Assembly (NCBI RefSeq): GCF_001277195.1
Contig: NZ_CP012268.1
Span: 3,472,001 to 3,536,000, forward strand
Direction of reading: 5' to 3'
Source: Cronobacter muytjensii ATCC 51329
GTDB taxonomy: Bacteria > Pseudomonadota > Gammaproteobacteria > Enterobacterales > Enterobacteriaceae
Length of the DNA: 64,000 nucleotides
The notes below the pieces were generated by a model. It did not search any database and was not told where the DNA came from. It was given only the letters and a program-made list of their open reading frames with translations. Both the position numbers and the translations under genes were made by a program. Below, in pieces: positions 45,784-55,018 of the stretch; the stretch's first letter is position 1, and every line of letters begins with the position of its first letter.

Positions 45784-47301
45784 ATGATTAGAAAAAGCAC
45801 TCTTGCCCTCACCATTGGCTTACTGGCCGGTGCGCCCGCCGCCTTTGCCGACAGCAATATGACCAGCATCGAAGCGCGTCTGGCGGCGCTTGAACAGCGT
45901 CTGCAAGCCGCAGAGCAGCGCGCCAGCGCCGCTGAGACGCGCGCAGAAGCCGCCGAGCGTCAGGCCCGCGACCTGGCCGCCTCACAGCAAAAAATGCAGG
46001 CGGCGGCGCAGCCGGTCGCAGCAAGCGCCGCAAAGCCCGCCCCGCAGGCAGCGAGCACCGACGGGTTTGAATTCCACGGCTACGCCCGTTCCGGCCTGCT
46101 GATGAGCGACTCCGCCGCCAAAACCCAGGGTGGCCCGTCCTTTACGCCTGCCGGTGAAACCGGCGGCCATGTGGGCCGTCTTGGCAATGAGCCGGACACC
46201 TACCTTGAGATGAACCTGGAGCACAAACAGACGCTGGCCAACGGCGCCACTACGCGCTTTAAAGTGATGGTGGCCGACGGGCAGCGCAGCTATAACGACT
46301 GGACTGCCGACACCAGCGATCTCAACGTGCGCCAGGCGTTTACTGAGCTTGGTCACCTGCCGACCTTCACCGGCGCGTTTAAAGATGCCACCGTCTGGGC
46401 CGGTAAACGCTTCGATCGTGATAACTTCGATATCCACTGGATAGACTCCGACGTCGTATTCCTGGCGGGCACCGGCGCGGGGATTTATGACATGCGCTGG
46501 AGCGATAACGCGCGCAGCAACTTCTCGCTCTATGGCCGCACGTTCGGCGATATCGAAAACAGCGAAAACACGGCGCAGAACTATGTGCTGACCCTGAACA
46601 ACTATGTCGGGCCGGTGCAGCTGATGGTGAGCGGGATGCGCGCCAAAGATAACGAAGACCGCGTGGATATCGAGGGCAACCGCGTGAAGAAAGATGCGGC
46701 GGAAGATGGCGTGCACGCGCTGCTCGGCCTGCATAACGACAGCTTCTACGGCCTGCGCGAAGGCTCGTCGAAAACCGCGCTGCTGTATGGTCACGGTCTT
46801 GGCGCGGAAGTGAAATCTATCGGCTCCGACGGCGCGCTGTTGTCGCAGGCGGACACCTGGCGTTTTGCGAGCTACGGCATGACCCCGCTTGGCGGCGGCT
46901 GGCATATCGCGCCGGCGCTGCTGGCCCAAAGCAGTAAGGATCGCTACGTGAAAGGCGACAGCTACCAGTGGGCGACCGCTAACCTGCGCCTTATCCAGGA
47001 GATTAACCAGAACTTCGAATTGCAGTATGAAGGCAGTTATCAGTACATGGACCTGCGCCCGGAAGGCTATAACAACCGCAACGCGGTCAGCGGTAACTTC
47101 TATAAGCTGACCTTCGCGCCCACGCTGAAAGCGGGCGACGTCGGCGAATTCCTCAAGCGTCCTGAGCTGCGTCTGTTCGCTACCTGGATGGACTGGGATC
47201 ACCGTCTGGATAACTACGCCAGCAGCGATTCCTTCGGCAGCAGCGGTTTCACCGCTGGCGGCGAGTGGAACTTCGGCGTCCAGATGGAAACCTGGTTCTG
47301 A
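45784..47301 (+). CDS. scrY: Sucrose porin ScrY
   Basis: ScrY is a trimeric outer-membrane porin selective for sucrose, of the LamB superfamily. The 505-residue precursor has a signal peptide (cleavage after AAFA, about residue 22), an Ala/Glu/Arg-rich heptad segment (about 25-85) forming the periplasmic coiled coil characteristic of ScrY, then an 18-strand barrel ending in the aromatic ...FGVQMETWF. The ATG at 45784 follows CAGGGATGCC. A stem CCCCCGC / GCGGGGG (47311-47327) separates it from scrA and may set relative expression. Confidence 0.95.
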   Translation: MIRKSTLALTIGLLAGAPAAFADSNMTSIEARLAALEQRLQAAEQRASAAETRAEAAERQARDLAASQQKMQAAAQPVAASAAKPAPQAASTDGFEFHGYARSGLLMSDSAAKTQGGPSFTPAGETGGHVGRLGNEPDTYLEMNLEHKQTLANGATTRFKVMVADGQRSYNDWTADTSDLNVRQAFTELGHLPTFTGAFKDATVWAGKRFDRDNFDIHWIDSDVVFLAGTGAGIYDMRWSDNARSNFSLYGRTFGDIENSENTAQNYVLTLNNYVGPVQLMVSGMRAKDNEDRVDIEGNRVKKDAAEDGVHALLGLHNDSFYGLREGSSKTALLYGHGLGAEVKSIGSDGALLSQADTWRFASYGMTPLGGGWHIAPALLAQSSKDRYVKGDSYQWATANLRLIQEINQNFELQYEGSYQYMDLRPEGYNNRNAVSGNFYKLTFAPTLKAGDVGEFLKRPELRLFATWMDWDHRLDNYASSDSFGSSGFTAGGEWNFGVQMETWF

Positions 47302-47310
47302 TGATAACGG

Positions 47311-47327
47311 CCCCCGCCGCGCGGGGG
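47311..47327 (+). other. Intercistronic hairpin between scrY and scrA
   Basis: CCCCCGC-CGC-GCGGGGG without a T-run. Such hairpins stabilise the upstream porin message in sugar operons; that role is inferred. Confidence 0.5.
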
Positions 47328-47372
47328 ACTGCGCTTTGCTGACAATACAAAAACCACAAGACTGAGGTTGTT

Positions 47373-48743
47373 ATGGATTTTGAACAGATTGCCCGCTCGC
47401 TCCTGCCGCTGCTTGGCGGCAAAGAGAATATCGCCAGCGCCGCCCACTGCGCCACGCGTCTGCGGCTGGTGCTGGTGGAGGACGCCAAAGCCGACACCGC
47501 CGCCATCGGCAATGTCGAAGGCGTCAAAGGCTGCTTTCGCAACGCCGGACAGCTACAGATAATTTTCGGCACCGGCGTGGTCAACAAAGTGTATGCCGCG
47601 TTTATCGCGGTCGCCGGGATCAGCGAATCCAGCAAATCGGAAGCGGCGAGCGTCGCCGCCCGCAAGCTGAACCCGTTCCAGCGCATCGCCCGCCTGCTCT
47701 CCAACATTTTCGTGCCGATTATTCCGGCGATTGTGGCGTCCGGCCTGCTGATGGGCTTGCTCGGCATGGTGAAGACCTACGGCTGGGTAAGCCCGGATAA
47801 CGCGCTCTATATCATGCTGGATATGTGCAGCTCGGCGGCGTTTATCATTCTGCCTATCCTGATAGGCTTTACCGCCGCGCGTGAGTTCGGCGGTAACCCG
47901 TACCTGGGCGCGACGCTTGGCGGCATCCTCACCCACCCGGCGCTGACCAACGCCTGGGGCGTGGCGGCAGGCTTCCACACGATGAATTTCTTCGGGATCG
48001 AAGTCGCAATGATTGGCTATCAGGGCACCGTATTCCCGGTGCTGCTGGCGGTGTGGTTCATGAGCCTTCTTGAAAAACAGCTGCGCCGGATTATCCCGGA
48101 CGCGCTGGATCTGATCCTGACGCCGTTCTTTACCGTGATCATTTCTGGTTTCGTGGCGCTGCTGGTGATTGGCCCGGCGGGCCGCGCGCTCGGTGACGGC
48201 ATTTCACTGGTGTTAAGCACGCTTATCGCGCACGCCGGCTGGCTGGCGGGGCTGCTGTTCGGCGGGCTTTACTCGGTGATTGTGATTACCGGCGTGCACC
48301 ACAGTTTCCATGCGATTGAAGCCGGGCTGCTCGGCAACCCGTCTATCGGCGTGAATTTCCTGCTGCCCATCTGGGCGATGGCGAACGTAGCGCAGGGCGG
48401 CGCATGCCTCGCGGTGTGGTTTAAAACCAAAGATCCGAAAGTGAAAGCGATTACGCTGCCATCAGGCTTTTCGGCGCTGCTCGGCATTACCGAGGCGGCG
48501 ATTTTCGGGGTAAACCTGCGCTTCGTGAAGCCGTTTATCTCCGGGCTTATTGGCGGCGCGGCAGGCGGCGCATGGGTTGTCTCCACGCATGTGGGCATGA
48601 CCGCGGTCGGCCTGACCGGCATTCCTGGCATGGCGATTGTTCAGGCCAGCTCTCTGTTGAACTACGCCATCGGCATGGCTATCGCTTTCTGCATCGCTTT
48701 TGCGGTCTCTTACCTGTGGAAATACAAAACGGACGCTGAATAA
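47373..48743 (+). CDS. scrA: PTS sucrose-specific EIIBC component ScrA
   Basis: ScrA imports and phosphorylates sucrose to sucrose-6-phosphate. The 456-residue protein has an N-terminal IIB domain with the phosphocysteine Cys26 (AAHCATRLRL) and a IIC membrane domain from about residue 105 containing the GITEAAIFG motif. There is no IIA domain, so it depends on EIIA-Glc. Its stop overlaps the scrB start (TAATG). Confidence 0.96.
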   Translation: MDFEQIARSLLPLLGGKENIASAAHCATRLRLVLVEDAKADTAAIGNVEGVKGCFRNAGQLQIIFGTGVVNKVYAAFIAVAGISESSKSEAASVAARKLNPFQRIARLLSNIFVPIIPAIVASGLLMGLLGMVKTYGWVSPDNALYIMLDMCSSAAFIILPILIGFTAAREFGGNPYLGATLGGILTHPALTNAWGVAAGFHTMNFFGIEVAMIGYQGTVFPVLLAVWFMSLLEKQLRRIIPDALDLILTPFFTVIISGFVALLVIGPAGRALGDGISLVLSTLIAHAGWLAGLLFGGLYSVIVITGVHHSFHAIEAGLLGNPSIGVNFLLPIWAMANVAQGGACLAVWFKTKDPKVKAITLPSGFSALLGITEAAIFGVNLRFVKPFISGLIGGAAGGAWVVSTHVGMTAVGLTGIPGMAIVQASSLLNYAIGMAIAFCIAFAVSYLWKYKTDAE

Positions 48744-50152
48744 TGACTACCCGTACGCTGCTGCCCGCCATTTTACAGGCCGTGATGAAAGGCCAGCCGG
48801 TCGCGCTTAGCGATCGCCACTACCCGCGCTGGCATCTGGCGCCCGTTACGGGCCTGATGAACGACCCGAACGGTTTTATCCATTTTCAGGGGCGTTATCA
48901 CCTGTTTTATCAGTGGAATGCGCTGGGCTGTCAGCATCAGCATAAGTGCTGGGGGCACTGGAGCTCGGCGGATCTGACGCACTGGCGTCACGAGCCGCTG
49001 GCCCTGATGCCGGATGAAGAGTATGACCGCAGCGGCTGCTATTCCGGCAGCGCGGTGGATGATGCCGGCAAACTGACGCTCTGCTACACCGGCAACGTGA
49101 AGTTTGACGACGGCACGCGCACCGCGTGGCAGTGTCTGGCGGTACAGAACGCCGATGGCGGCTTTGACAAGCTCGGCCCGGTGATGCCGCTGCCCGGCGG
49201 CTACACCGGCCACGTGCGCGACCCGAAAGTCTGGCGTCACGCAGAACACTGGTACATGGTGCTGGGCGCGCAGGACCTGGAGCTGCAAGGCAAAGTGTTG
49301 CTGCTACGCTCCGTAAACCTGTGGAACTGGGAAAATCTCGGCGAGATAGCGGGCAGCACGCTCGGCGGACTCGGCGATGCGGGTTACATGTGGGAGTGCC
49401 CGGATCTCTTTATGCTGGACGGCAAAGCCATTCTGCTCTGCTGCCCGCAGGGCGTGGCGCGCGAAGAGAAACGCTTTCTTAATACGTACCCGAGCGCGTA
49501 TCTGTGCGGCGAACTCGATTACGAACAGCCGGAATACCGCCACGGCCCGCTGGTGGAGCTGGACGCGGGTTTTGAGTTTTACGCGCCGCAAACGACGCTT
49601 GCAGAAGATGGCCGCCGGTTGCTTATCGGCTGGATGGGCGTGCCGGACGGCGAGGAGATGCTGCAACCGACCGTGGCGCAGGGCTGGATCCATCAGATGA
49701 CCTGCCCGCGCGAACTCTCACTTCGCGACGGCTTGCTCTGCCAGCAGCCAGCGCGCGAACTGGCCGCGCTGCGCGGCGATGAACAGCGCGTCGAGGGCGC
49801 GGCATCGGCGCTTGCGCCCATTGCGGCGCAAAGCCTGGAGCTGATGCTGGAGGCCCAGGGCGACGTCACGCTTGATTTCGCCGGAACCCTGCGCCTTGAA
49901 TGGACACGGGACGGCCTGCGCCTTTCGCGCCGCAGCCTGAAAAGCGGCGAGTGGCTCTACCGCTACTGGCAGGGCGAGGCGAAACGCCTGCACATTCTGT
50001 GCGACAGCTCCAGCGTCGAGATCTTCATCAACGACGGCGAAGGCGTCATGAGCAGCCGCTATTTCCCGGCGGCCAGCGCGATGCTCGCCTTTGACGGCGG
50101 CGCGCAACTCCGGCTGCGCTACTGGTCGTTGCGCCCTTGCATGGTAGAATGA
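48743..50152 (+). CDS. scrB: Sucrose-6-phosphate hydrolase ScrB
   Basis: It splits sucrose-6-phosphate into glucose-6-phosphate and fructose. The 469-residue GH32 enzyme shows WHLAPVTGLMNDPNGF (nucleophile Asp), the VRDPKVW motif and WECPDLF (acid/base Glu), then a C-terminal beta-sandwich. Start and stop are tightly packed with scrA and scrR. Confidence 0.96.
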   Translation: MTTRTLLPAILQAVMKGQPVALSDRHYPRWHLAPVTGLMNDPNGFIHFQGRYHLFYQWNALGCQHQHKCWGHWSSADLTHWRHEPLALMPDEEYDRSGCYSGSAVDDAGKLTLCYTGNVKFDDGTRTAWQCLAVQNADGGFDKLGPVMPLPGGYTGHVRDPKVWRHAEHWYMVLGAQDLELQGKVLLLRSVNLWNWENLGEIAGSTLGGLGDAGYMWECPDLFMLDGKAILLCCPQGVAREEKRFLNTYPSAYLCGELDYEQPEYRHGPLVELDAGFEFYAPQTTLAEDGRRLLIGWMGVPDGEEMLQPTVAQGWIHQMTCPRELSLRDGLLCQQPARELAALRGDEQRVEGAASALAPIAAQSLELMLEAQGDVTLDFAGTLRLEWTRDGLRLSRRSLKSGEWLYRYWQGEAKRLHILCDSSSVEIFINDGEGVMSSRYFPAASAMLAFDGGAQLRLRYWSLRPCMVE

Positions 50153-50156
50153 GGGT

Positions 50157-51194
50157 TTGACCACTAACCGAACCGAAGCCGTGCGAAAAACCAAACGCGT
50201 TACCATCAGTGATATCGCCGCCCTGGCGGGGGTCTCGAAGGCCACCGCCAGTCTGGTGCTTAATGGACGAGGCAAAGAGCTGCGCGTGGCGCAGGAGACG
50301 CGCGAGCGCGTTCTGGCTATCGCGTCGCAGCATCATTATCAGCCGAGCATTCACGCCCGCCTGCTGCGCGATAACCGCAGCCATACGCTGGGGCTGGTGG
50401 TGCCGGAGATTACCAACTACGGTTTCGCCGTGTTTTCATATGAGCTGGAGACGCTGTGCCGCGAGGCGGGGCTTCAACTGCTTATCTCCTGTACCGATGA
50501 AAACCCCGGCCAGGAGACCGTCGTGGTCAATAACCTGGTATCACGCCAGGTGGACGGGCTTATTGTCGCCTCCAGCATGCTGAGCGACAGCGACTATGTG
50601 AAGCTCAGCGAACAGCTCCCGGTGGTGCTGTTCGACCGTCATATGAACGACACCGCGCTGCCGCTGGTGATCACCGATTCCATCACGCCGACGGCGGAAC
50701 TGGTCGAGCGCATCGCGCGCCAGCACCCGGACGAATTCTATTTTCTCGGCGGGCAGCCACGCCTCTCTCCCACACGCGACCGGCTGGAAGGCTTTAAACA
50801 AGGGCTGGCGCAGGCGGGCGTTGCGCTGCGCCCCGAGTGGATCATTCACGGGAATTATCATCCGAGCAGCGGCTATGAGATGTTCGCCGCGCTCTGCGCC
50901 CGTCTGGGCCGTCCGCCGAAGGCGTTATTTACCGCCGCCTGCGGCCTGCTGGAAGGGGTGTTGCGCTATATGAGCCAGCATCGCCTGCTGGAAAGCGACA
51001 TCCATCTGGCGAGCTTTGACGATCACTATCTGTATGATTCGCTGTCGGTACGCATCGATACCGTGCAGCAGGATTGCCGCCAGCTGGCGCTCGACTGCTT
51101 TGAGATGATCACTCAACTGGTGGATGACAATGAACCGACGCCGCTGCAGCGCTACCTCCCGGCCACGCTGCAATGGCGTCATCCGGCGGATTAA
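50157..51194 (+). CDS. scrR: LacI-family sucrose repressor ScrR
   Basis: ScrR represses scrK and scrYAB and is released by fructose or fructose-1-phosphate. The protein has the LacI helix-turn-helix (KRVTISDIAALAGVSKATASLVLNGRG) and a periplasmic-binding-fold effector domain (LGLVVPEITNYGFAVF; YHPSSGYEMFAALC). The start is uncertain: TTG at 50157 has GAGG too close in front, while GTG at 50181 gives the shorter N-terminus of characterised ScrR proteins. The stop overlaps the yhaJ stop by 4 bp in tail-to-tail arrangement, marking the right edge of the scr block. Confidence 0.93.
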   Translation: MTTNRTEAVRKTKRVTISDIAALAGVSKATASLVLNGRGKELRVAQETRERVLAIASQHHYQPSIHARLLRDNRSHTLGLVVPEITNYGFAVFSYELETLCREAGLQLLISCTDENPGQETVVVNNLVSRQVDGLIVASSMLSDSDYVKLSEQLPVVLFDRHMNDTALPLVITDSITPTAELVERIARQHPDEFYFLGGQPRLSPTRDRLEGFKQGLAQAGVALRPEWIIHGNYHPSSGYEMFAALCARLGRPPKALFTAACGLLEGVLRYMSQHRLLESDIHLASFDDHYLYDSLSVRIDTVQQDCRQLALDCFEMITQLVDDNEPTPLQRYLPATLQWRHPAD

Positions 51195-52090
51195 CGCTTC
51201 ACGTTAAAGAGTTTCGGTATTTCGCGCAGGCACCAGGCTTTCGCCTCGCCCATGCTGTCGCGCCGCCAGGCCATGATGATGTCCACCTCGCTGGTGGACT
51301 CCGGGCTCACCACGCGCAGACGCCCTTCGGCAATATCTTTTTCCACCAGCGGATACGGCATCGTCGCCACGCCAAGCCCGGCGAGCAACGCCTGGCGCTT
51401 GTCTTCAATGGACGTCACCGTCAGCCTCGGCTGTTTATCGAGCAACTGCACCGTCAGCACCGGCCGCTCACGCGCGGTATCCGCCACCGCCACGCCGCGA
51501 TATTTCACGCGCGTCACCTCGGAAAGCGGTTCCGGCTCGTCATGGATGGGGTGATCCGGCGCCGCGACATAGACGTTCATCAGCGTATAGAGCTTGCGGG
51601 AGTTTATCTCTGAGGACGAGCGAAAATGCATATCCGGCGCGATGACGATATCGGCGCGCCCTTGCTCAAGCCGCTCCCAGGCGCCCGCCAGCACTTCGGT
51701 GATGAACGAGAGCTGCGTGTTGGCTTTCGCGGCAAGTTTATCCACCAGCGGGAACAGGCACGGCGTGGGCACCAGCGCCTCAGCGACAATCGTCAGGTGC
51801 GTTTCCCAGCCGCGCGCCAGCGCCTCGGCGTCCGTCGTGAGTTTATCCGCCGCCTCCAGCAGCACGCGCCCGCGCTCCAGCAGCATTCGGCCCACATTGG
51901 TGAATTTGGTGCGGTGGCCGGAGCGGTCGAACAGCACTACATCCAGCTCCTCTTCCAGCTTCTGCATGGTGTAGCTCAGCGCCGACGGCACGCGGCCGAG
52001 TTCGTCAGCGGCGGCGGCGAAACTGCCGCGCCGGTCGATAGCGTCCATGACGCGCAACGCCTCCAGCGTCAATGCCCTTTCTTTAGCCAT
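51191..52090 (-). CDS. yhaJ: LysR-family regulator YhaJ
   Basis: E. coli YhaJ activates yqjF and genes for aromatic-compound response and virulence. The 299-residue protein has an N-terminal winged helix (LEALRVMDAIDRRGSFAAAADELGRVPSALSY) and a substrate-binding domain nearly identical to E. coli. The ATG at 52090 gives MAKERALTLEALRV; eleven further codons upstream are open but unconserved. It is divergent from yhaK across about 100 bp. Confidence 0.95.
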   Translation of the reverse strand: MAKERALTLEALRVMDAIDRRGSFAAAADELGRVPSALSYTMQKLEEELDVVLFDRSGHRTKFTNVGRMLLERGRVLLEAADKLTTDAEALARGWETHLTIVAEALVPTPCLFPLVDKLAAKANTQLSFITEVLAGAWERLEQGRADIVIAPDMHFRSSSEINSRKLYTLMNVYVAAPDHPIHDEPEPLSEVTRVKYRGVAVADTARERPVLTVQLLDKQPRLTVTSIEDKRQALLAGLGVATMPYPLVEKDIAEGRLRVVSPESTSEVDIIMAWRRDSMGEAKAWCLREIPKLFNVKR

Positions 52091-52192
52091 CAGGTTCTCG
52101 TTCAGTAAATTTGAATATACCAAGCAGATTAACTGGCTAACAATGCAGCGTCCACACCCTTAACATAAAAGCCTGTCAAGAGAGGTAAAATT

Positions 52193-52894
52193 ATGATTAT
52201 TACGAGAACAGCCAAACAGTGTGGGCAAGCTGACTATGGATGGCTGCAGGCTCGCTATACCTTTTCCTTTGGACACTACTTCGACCCGAAACTGTTGGGC
52301 TACGCCTCGCTGCGCGTGCTGAACCAGGAAGTGCTGGCGCCCGGCGCCGCGTTCCAGCCGCGTACCTATCCCAAAGTGGATATCCTCAATCTGATCCTCG
52401 ATGGCGAAGCGGAATACCGCGACAGCGAGGGCAACCACCTGCGCGCGAAAGCGGGCGAGGCGCTGCTGCTGTCCACTCAGCCGGGCGTGAGCTACAGCGA
52501 ACACAACCTGAGCAAAGACCATTCGCTGACGCGGATGCAGCTCTGGCTCGACGCCTGCCCTGAGCGCGAAAACCCGGCGGTGCAGAAAATCGCGGTCGGC
52601 CCGCAGGCGCGCCAGCTCCTCGCCTCCCCGGACGGCGCCGAGGGCAGCCTGCAGTTGCGTCAGCAGGTCTGGTTATGGCATATAGCCCTCAACGAAGGAG
52701 AATCCGTGAGCATGTCGCTGAACGGGCCGCGCGCGTATCTGCAGTCGATCCACGGCACGGTGCACGCGAAGACCGAAACGGAAGGCAAAGAGGCATTAAC
52801 CTGCGGAGACGGCGCTTTTATTCGTGACGAGGCTAACATAACCCTCATCGCCGATTCGCCGCTGCGCGCTTTACTGGTAGATTTGCCGGTGTAA
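52193..52894 (+). CDS. yhaK: Pirin-like bicupin YhaK
   Basis: The 233-residue protein has the YhaK start MIITRTAKQCGQADYGWLQARYTFSFGHYFDP and the two cupin barrels of the pirin family. E. coli YhaK is a redox-sensitive protein of unknown reaction. AGAGAGGTAAAATT precedes the ATG. Confidence 0.95.
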   Translation: MIITRTAKQCGQADYGWLQARYTFSFGHYFDPKLLGYASLRVLNQEVLAPGAAFQPRTYPKVDILNLILDGEAEYRDSEGNHLRAKAGEALLLSTQPGVSYSEHNLSKDHSLTRMQLWLDACPERENPAVQKIAVGPQARQLLASPDGAEGSLQLRQQVWLWHIALNEGESVSMSLNGPRAYLQSIHGTVHAKTETEGKEALTCGDGAFIRDEANITLIADSPLRALLVDLPV

Positions 52895-52930
52895 CAAGAA
52901 GGTGCGGATCGCTGCACCAGGAGTCATAAA

Positions 52931-53107
52931 ATGAGTACTATCACACAGCAAAATAAAGTCACGAAGTTGACTGTTTCACCCGCCCCGCAGGAAGCGTCTA
53001 CACGCGCCGGAGCGCATTCAGAGTTTACCTACGATTGTATGCTCAGCGAGCTGGAAGCCATTATCGCTGAAGCCGAAGTCCGTCTGGCCGAGGAAGAAGC
53101 CGCCTGA
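52931..53107 (+). CDS. yhaL: Small protein YhaL
   Basis: This 58-codon gene begins MSTITQQNKVTKL and ends in an acidic helix (YDCMLSELEAIIAEAEVRLAEEEAA) that matches the C-terminal half of E. coli YhaL. The N-terminal half is diverged. CCAGGAGTCATAAA precedes the ATG and the gene lies 36 bp after yhaK, as in E. coli. Function unknown. Confidence 0.85.
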   Translation: MSTITQQNKVTKLTVSPAPQEASTRAGAHSEFTYDCMLSELEAIIAEAEVRLAEEEAA

Positions 53108-53409
53108 CGTACGCTCTCCGGGCGGGCCTTATGGCTCGCCTGCTCCTGCCCCCCCTTATTTGCCGCAGCGTAATTCTCCCGGTCTGACGAAAATTATCCT
53201 GCCGTCTGCTAACATACCGGGCGCCATCCACGCCAGCAGATTCGCGTCCACAAAAATATCTTTACCCTGTCAGTTTCCGATTTTCCCCTCGTTTACCGGC
53301 TCTTCGCATCAAAAGCATAACGTCCTTTGCGCCGCGCATGAAAATAGCCTCTCATGCCGGACACGATCTGGATTATGGAAAAGATGATGAGGATTATCAG
53401 AGGTAAAAT
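53108..53409. other. Intergenic stretch between yhaL and the fimbrial-like gene
   Basis: About 300 bp with lower GC than the surroundings and no open frame that resembles a gene. The fimbrial-like gene has AGAGGTAAAAT as ribosome binding site. No clear promoter was picked out. Confidence 0.5.
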
Positions 53410-53946
53410 ATGAAAAAAATCGTACTCCTGGGGTTAACGCTGTTGAGCACAACCTGCCTCGCAGCGGAGGATAAAGCGGCTACCCTGTCTGTCAACGGAT
53501 TAGTGCATCGGTCCTTAAGTTGTACCGTTTCCCTGAGCCGCCCTGCGGTCGATTTAAAGACCCAGGCAATTGGAAGAATACCTAAAGTCGCAACCAGCCC
53601 AATAAACACGACGTCGTCCGTCCTGGTGGTAGCCTCCATTACTGGCGCAGGCTGTAAAGATTACACCAATATCAAGAATTACTACGCGCGTACGGCGATC
53701 CAGTTTAGCGGCGTTGCAGACAGCAATGACAGCACCGTTCTTGCCAATACAGCCAGTGATGACACCGCCGCAAAAGGTATCGCCGTTGGTCTGTATACGA
53801 TCGAGGGCGTTCGGTTTAAAATCAACAGAAATATCCCTTTAAGTGATGGCCAGTTCCCCTTCTTTATCGGAATGGTCAAAGTCAATGATACCCCCACTAC
53901 CGGTAAGGTGCAGTCGTCCCTGACCGTTTCCGTAGAGCACCTTTAA
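53410..53946 (+). CDS. Orphan fimbrial-subunit-like secreted protein
   Basis: The 178-residue precursor has a signal peptide (MKKIVLLGLTLLSTTCLAA, cleaved near residue 19) and looks like a type 1 fimbrial (chaperone-usher) subunit: two cysteines (C38 and C82) spaced for the usual disulfide, alternating beta pattern, and a C-terminal strand GKVQSSLTVSVEHL. The usual penultimate tyrosine is absent. No chaperone, usher or other subunit gene is adjacent. Codon use is visibly less GC-biased than its neighbours. A role as a pilus subunit is inferred; it may be a remnant of a larger cluster or act with distant genes. Confidence 0.7.
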   Translation: MKKIVLLGLTLLSTTCLAAEDKAATLSVNGLVHRSLSCTVSLSRPAVDLKTQAIGRIPKVATSPINTTSSVLVVASITGAGCKDYTNIKNYYARTAIQFSGVADSNDSTVLANTASDDTAAKGIAVGLYTIEGVRFKINRNIPLSDGQFPFFIGMVKVNDTPTTGKVQSSLTVSVEHL

Positions 53947-53969
53947 GCAATCGATCTTCTGCTCTCAAA

Positions 53970-54448
53970 GCAAAAACCCCGCATAAAGCGGAGTTCTTAC
54001 TTAACGATGTTGAAGATGACCGATAAGCCGCGTGCTTTTCACAGAGAGCGTCGTGGTAAGTCATACATTTGGGCTTTGCCCAAAAAGCAAAACCCCGCCG
54101 GAGCGGCGTTTTTTAAAGTGTGAAGATGACCGATAAGCCGCGTGCTTTTCACAGAGAGCGTCGTGGACAGTCATTCATCTTCGCCCTGCCCCAAAAGCAA
54201 AACCCCGCCGGAGCGGGGTTTTTTAATGTGTGAAGCTGACCGGTAAGCCGGGTGCTTTTCACAGAGAGCGTCGTGGACAGTCATTCATCTTCGCCCTGCC
54301 CAAAAAGCAAAACCCCGCCGGAGCGGGGTTTTCTAAAGTGTGAAGCTGACCGGTAAGCCGCGTGCTTTTCACAGAAAGCGTCGTGGTAAGTCATACATTT
54401 GGGCTATGCCCAAAAAGCAAAAACCCCGCCGGAGCGGGGTTTTCTAAT
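53970..54448. repeat. Four and a half tandem repeats of about 110 bp behind rnpB, each with a terminator
   Basis: Full units start at 54008, 54118, 54228 and 54338 (110, 110, 110 and 111 bp); a partial unit with a degraded terminator lies at 53970-54007. Each begins GTGTGAAG(C/A)TGACCG(G/A)TAAGCCG, a copy of the rnpB 3' end, and ends with AACCCCGCCGGAGCGGGGTT flanked by A and T runs. The outer and inner units differ in the middle (variants ABBA). E. coli has a comparable array (113 bp, three and a half copies) after rnpB. Confidence 0.92.
54419..54446 (-). terminator. First terminator after rnpB
   Basis: AAAACCCCGCTCCGGCGGGGTTTT on the minus strand, followed by a T-run; the stem is 7 GC-rich pairs plus A-T pairs. 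Equivalent structures recur in the following repeats, and the plus-strand version can stop the fimbrial-like gene. Confidence 0.88.
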
Positions 54449-54825
<377 letters not shown>

Positions 54826-54832
54826 GGCGCGG

Positions 54833-54861
54833 AGTATAGAGGGTTTATGCTCGCCTGTCAC
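54833..54861 (-). promoter_or_regulatory. rnpB promoter
   Basis: On the minus strand GTGACA, a 17-bp spacer and TATACT, followed by a GC-rich CCGCGCC discriminator typical of stringently controlled stable-RNA promoters, 8 bp before the 5' end. Confidence 0.85.
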
Positions 54862-54898
54862 GCGTAGCCCGCATTCTTAGAACCTTCCTCGCAATCTT

Positions 54899-54971
54899 TC
54901 CTTCGATTCCTTTCGATAGCCTTCGAAATATCCCTTTTGCGATCGAAATCACAACCGAAACTTTCGATAAT
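54899..54971. promoter_or_regulatory. gatY control region: repeated TTCGA motifs and a CRP site
   Basis: CCTTCGATTCC, CTTTCGATAG, CCTTCGAAAT, GATCGAAATC and CTTTCGATAA follow one another within 70 bp; the same word (CTTTCGAAAT) recurs before gatR (60592-60601) and TTTTCGAAAT before gatZ (55933-55942). They are good candidates for the GatR operator. A CRP-like site TGCGA-TCGAAA-TCACA lies at 54938-54953. Confidence 0.6.
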
Positions 54972-55018
54972 ATATACATTCCTTTCAAACAAAACATTCC
55001 GAAAGAAAGGCGTAAAAG

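Noticed and set aside
45982..47202. 406-codon open frame antisense to scrY
   Set aside because: scrY on the plus strand has a signal peptide, operators and operon context; the antisense frame has none.
53970..54448. Tandem repeats that could be taken for a CRISPR array
   Set aside because: Units are contiguous at 110 bp with no unique spacers, contain terminators and copies of the rnpB 3' end, and no cas genes are present.
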